Of a stretch of 6,879 bases of DNA, positions 6,489-6,879 are shown one piece after another. A model generated the notes under the pieces. That model was not told the origin of the DNA and made no database searches. It saw only the letters and a program-made list of their open reading frames with translations. The position numbers were made by a program, and so were the translations under genes. Source of the stretch: Candidatus Kapaibacterium sp. GTDB lineage: Bacteria > Bacteroidota > Ignavibacteria > Kapaibacteriales > Kapaibacteriaceae. Position 1 is the first letter of the stretch. Every line of letters starts with the position of its first letter. The stretch covers positions 1 through 6,879 of the forward strand of contig JAURNF010000031.1 of NCBI GenBank assembly GCA_030830285.1. Direction: 5' to 3'.

Positions 6489-6879
6489 CACTTCTTGATT
6501 CGGTCGACCTCGCATCATTCACCACCTTCGGTATCCATGCGCGTGCACAGCACGTGGTGGTTGTCACGTCTCGCACGGAATTCAATGAGGCCCTCGCATG
6601 GGCGCGCGAGCATAATGTGCCGTGGAAAATCCTCGGTGGGGGAAGCAACGTGCTGCTGACGCAGGACGTGGCTGGTATGGTGATTGTGATGCGCATCGTC
6701 GGACGTGAGGTGGTGCACGACGGCGATGATGTATTGATCACGTGCGGCGCTGGTGAAGTGTGGCACGATATCGTGACATGGACCGTTGAGCAAGGGTGGG
6801 GCGGCTTCGAGAACATGGCACTCATCCCTGGTACGATTGGTGCTGCGCCCATGCAAAACATTGGTGCCTACGGCGTCGA
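6485..6879 (+). CDS. murB: UDP-N-acetylenolpyruvoylglucosamine reductase, N-terminal 131 residues (3' end outside window)
   Basis: This FAD enzyme uses NADPH to reduce the enolpyruvyl group of UDP-GlcNAc-enolpyruvate to UDP-MurNAc, the second committed step of cytoplasmic peptidoglycan precursor synthesis. The visible part carries the N-terminal SFTTFGI motif, the FAD-binding ILGGGSNVLL block (49-58), GAGEVWHDIV (88-97) and GFENMALIPGTIGAAPMQNIGAYGV (107-131, split here as GFENMALIPG and TIGAAPMQNIGAYGV). The order and spacing match the FAD-binding half of E. coli MurB; GAYGV followed by a likely Glu codon suggests the type I form, but the distinguishing C-terminal half is missing. The start ATG 6485 overlaps the protease stop as ATGA. 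No Shine-Dalgarno sequence is visible, so translation probably depends on ribosomes finishing the protease gene. The frame runs open to the last base. Confidence 0.95.
   Translation, partial: MTLLDSVDLASFTTFGIHARAQHVVVVTSRTEFNEALAWAREHNVPWKILGGGSNVLLTQDVAGMVIVMRIVGREVVHDGDDVLITCGAGEVWHDIVTWTVEQGWGGFENMALIPGTIGAAPMQNIGAYGV

Overview
The window holds four plus-strand genes packed almost end to end, and the first and last are cut by the window edges. The best guess for the host is the Bacteroidota/Chlorobiota/Ignavibacteria/Kapabacteria assemblage. The main reason is that the third gene ends in a typical Type IX secretion (Por) C-terminal sorting domain, which is essentially confined to that superphylum. 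A TAnnTTTG box of the Bacteroidota kind and a fumC without a Shine-Dalgarno sequence fit this weakly. GC content looks moderate, in the mid-50s per cent by eye and not counted, which would suit a Kapabacteria/Ignavibacteria-like lineage better than low-GC flavobacteria. No species is claimed.

Layout. Positions 1-1971 carry the 3' part of an HAE1-type RND efflux pump gene. Its frame continues without a stop through a basic cytoplasmic linker and a signal-peptide-like hydrophobic segment into a complete TolC-type outer-membrane channel domain, giving an inner-membrane pump and outer-membrane channel in one polypeptide. A 40-base gap with a possible promoter follows. Positions 2012-3403 encode class II fumarase FumC. 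After a 25-base gap with a good ribosome binding site, 3429-6488 encode a 1019-residue secreted multidomain zinc metalloprotease. It has a signal peptide, a prodomain, an M12/reprolysin-like catalytic domain, a carboxypeptidase-regulatory-like domain, further beta domains, a nidogen-like module and a T9SS sorting tail. Its stop codon overlaps the start of murB (6485 to the window end), which encodes UDP-N-acetylenolpyruvoylglucosamine reductase.

How the genes relate. fumC (TCA cycle), the protease (cell surface or extracellular proteolysis) and murB (peptidoglycan precursor synthesis) have no obvious common pathway. Their spacing of 25 bases and then a 4-base overlap suggests cotranscription, with coupled translation of the protease and murB. 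There are no RNA genes, CRISPR arrays, insertion sequences or other mobile elements, and no intergenic stretch longer than 40 bases. The most notable features are the RND-TolC fusion and the architecture of the T9SS protease. I see no clearly new defence or mobile system.
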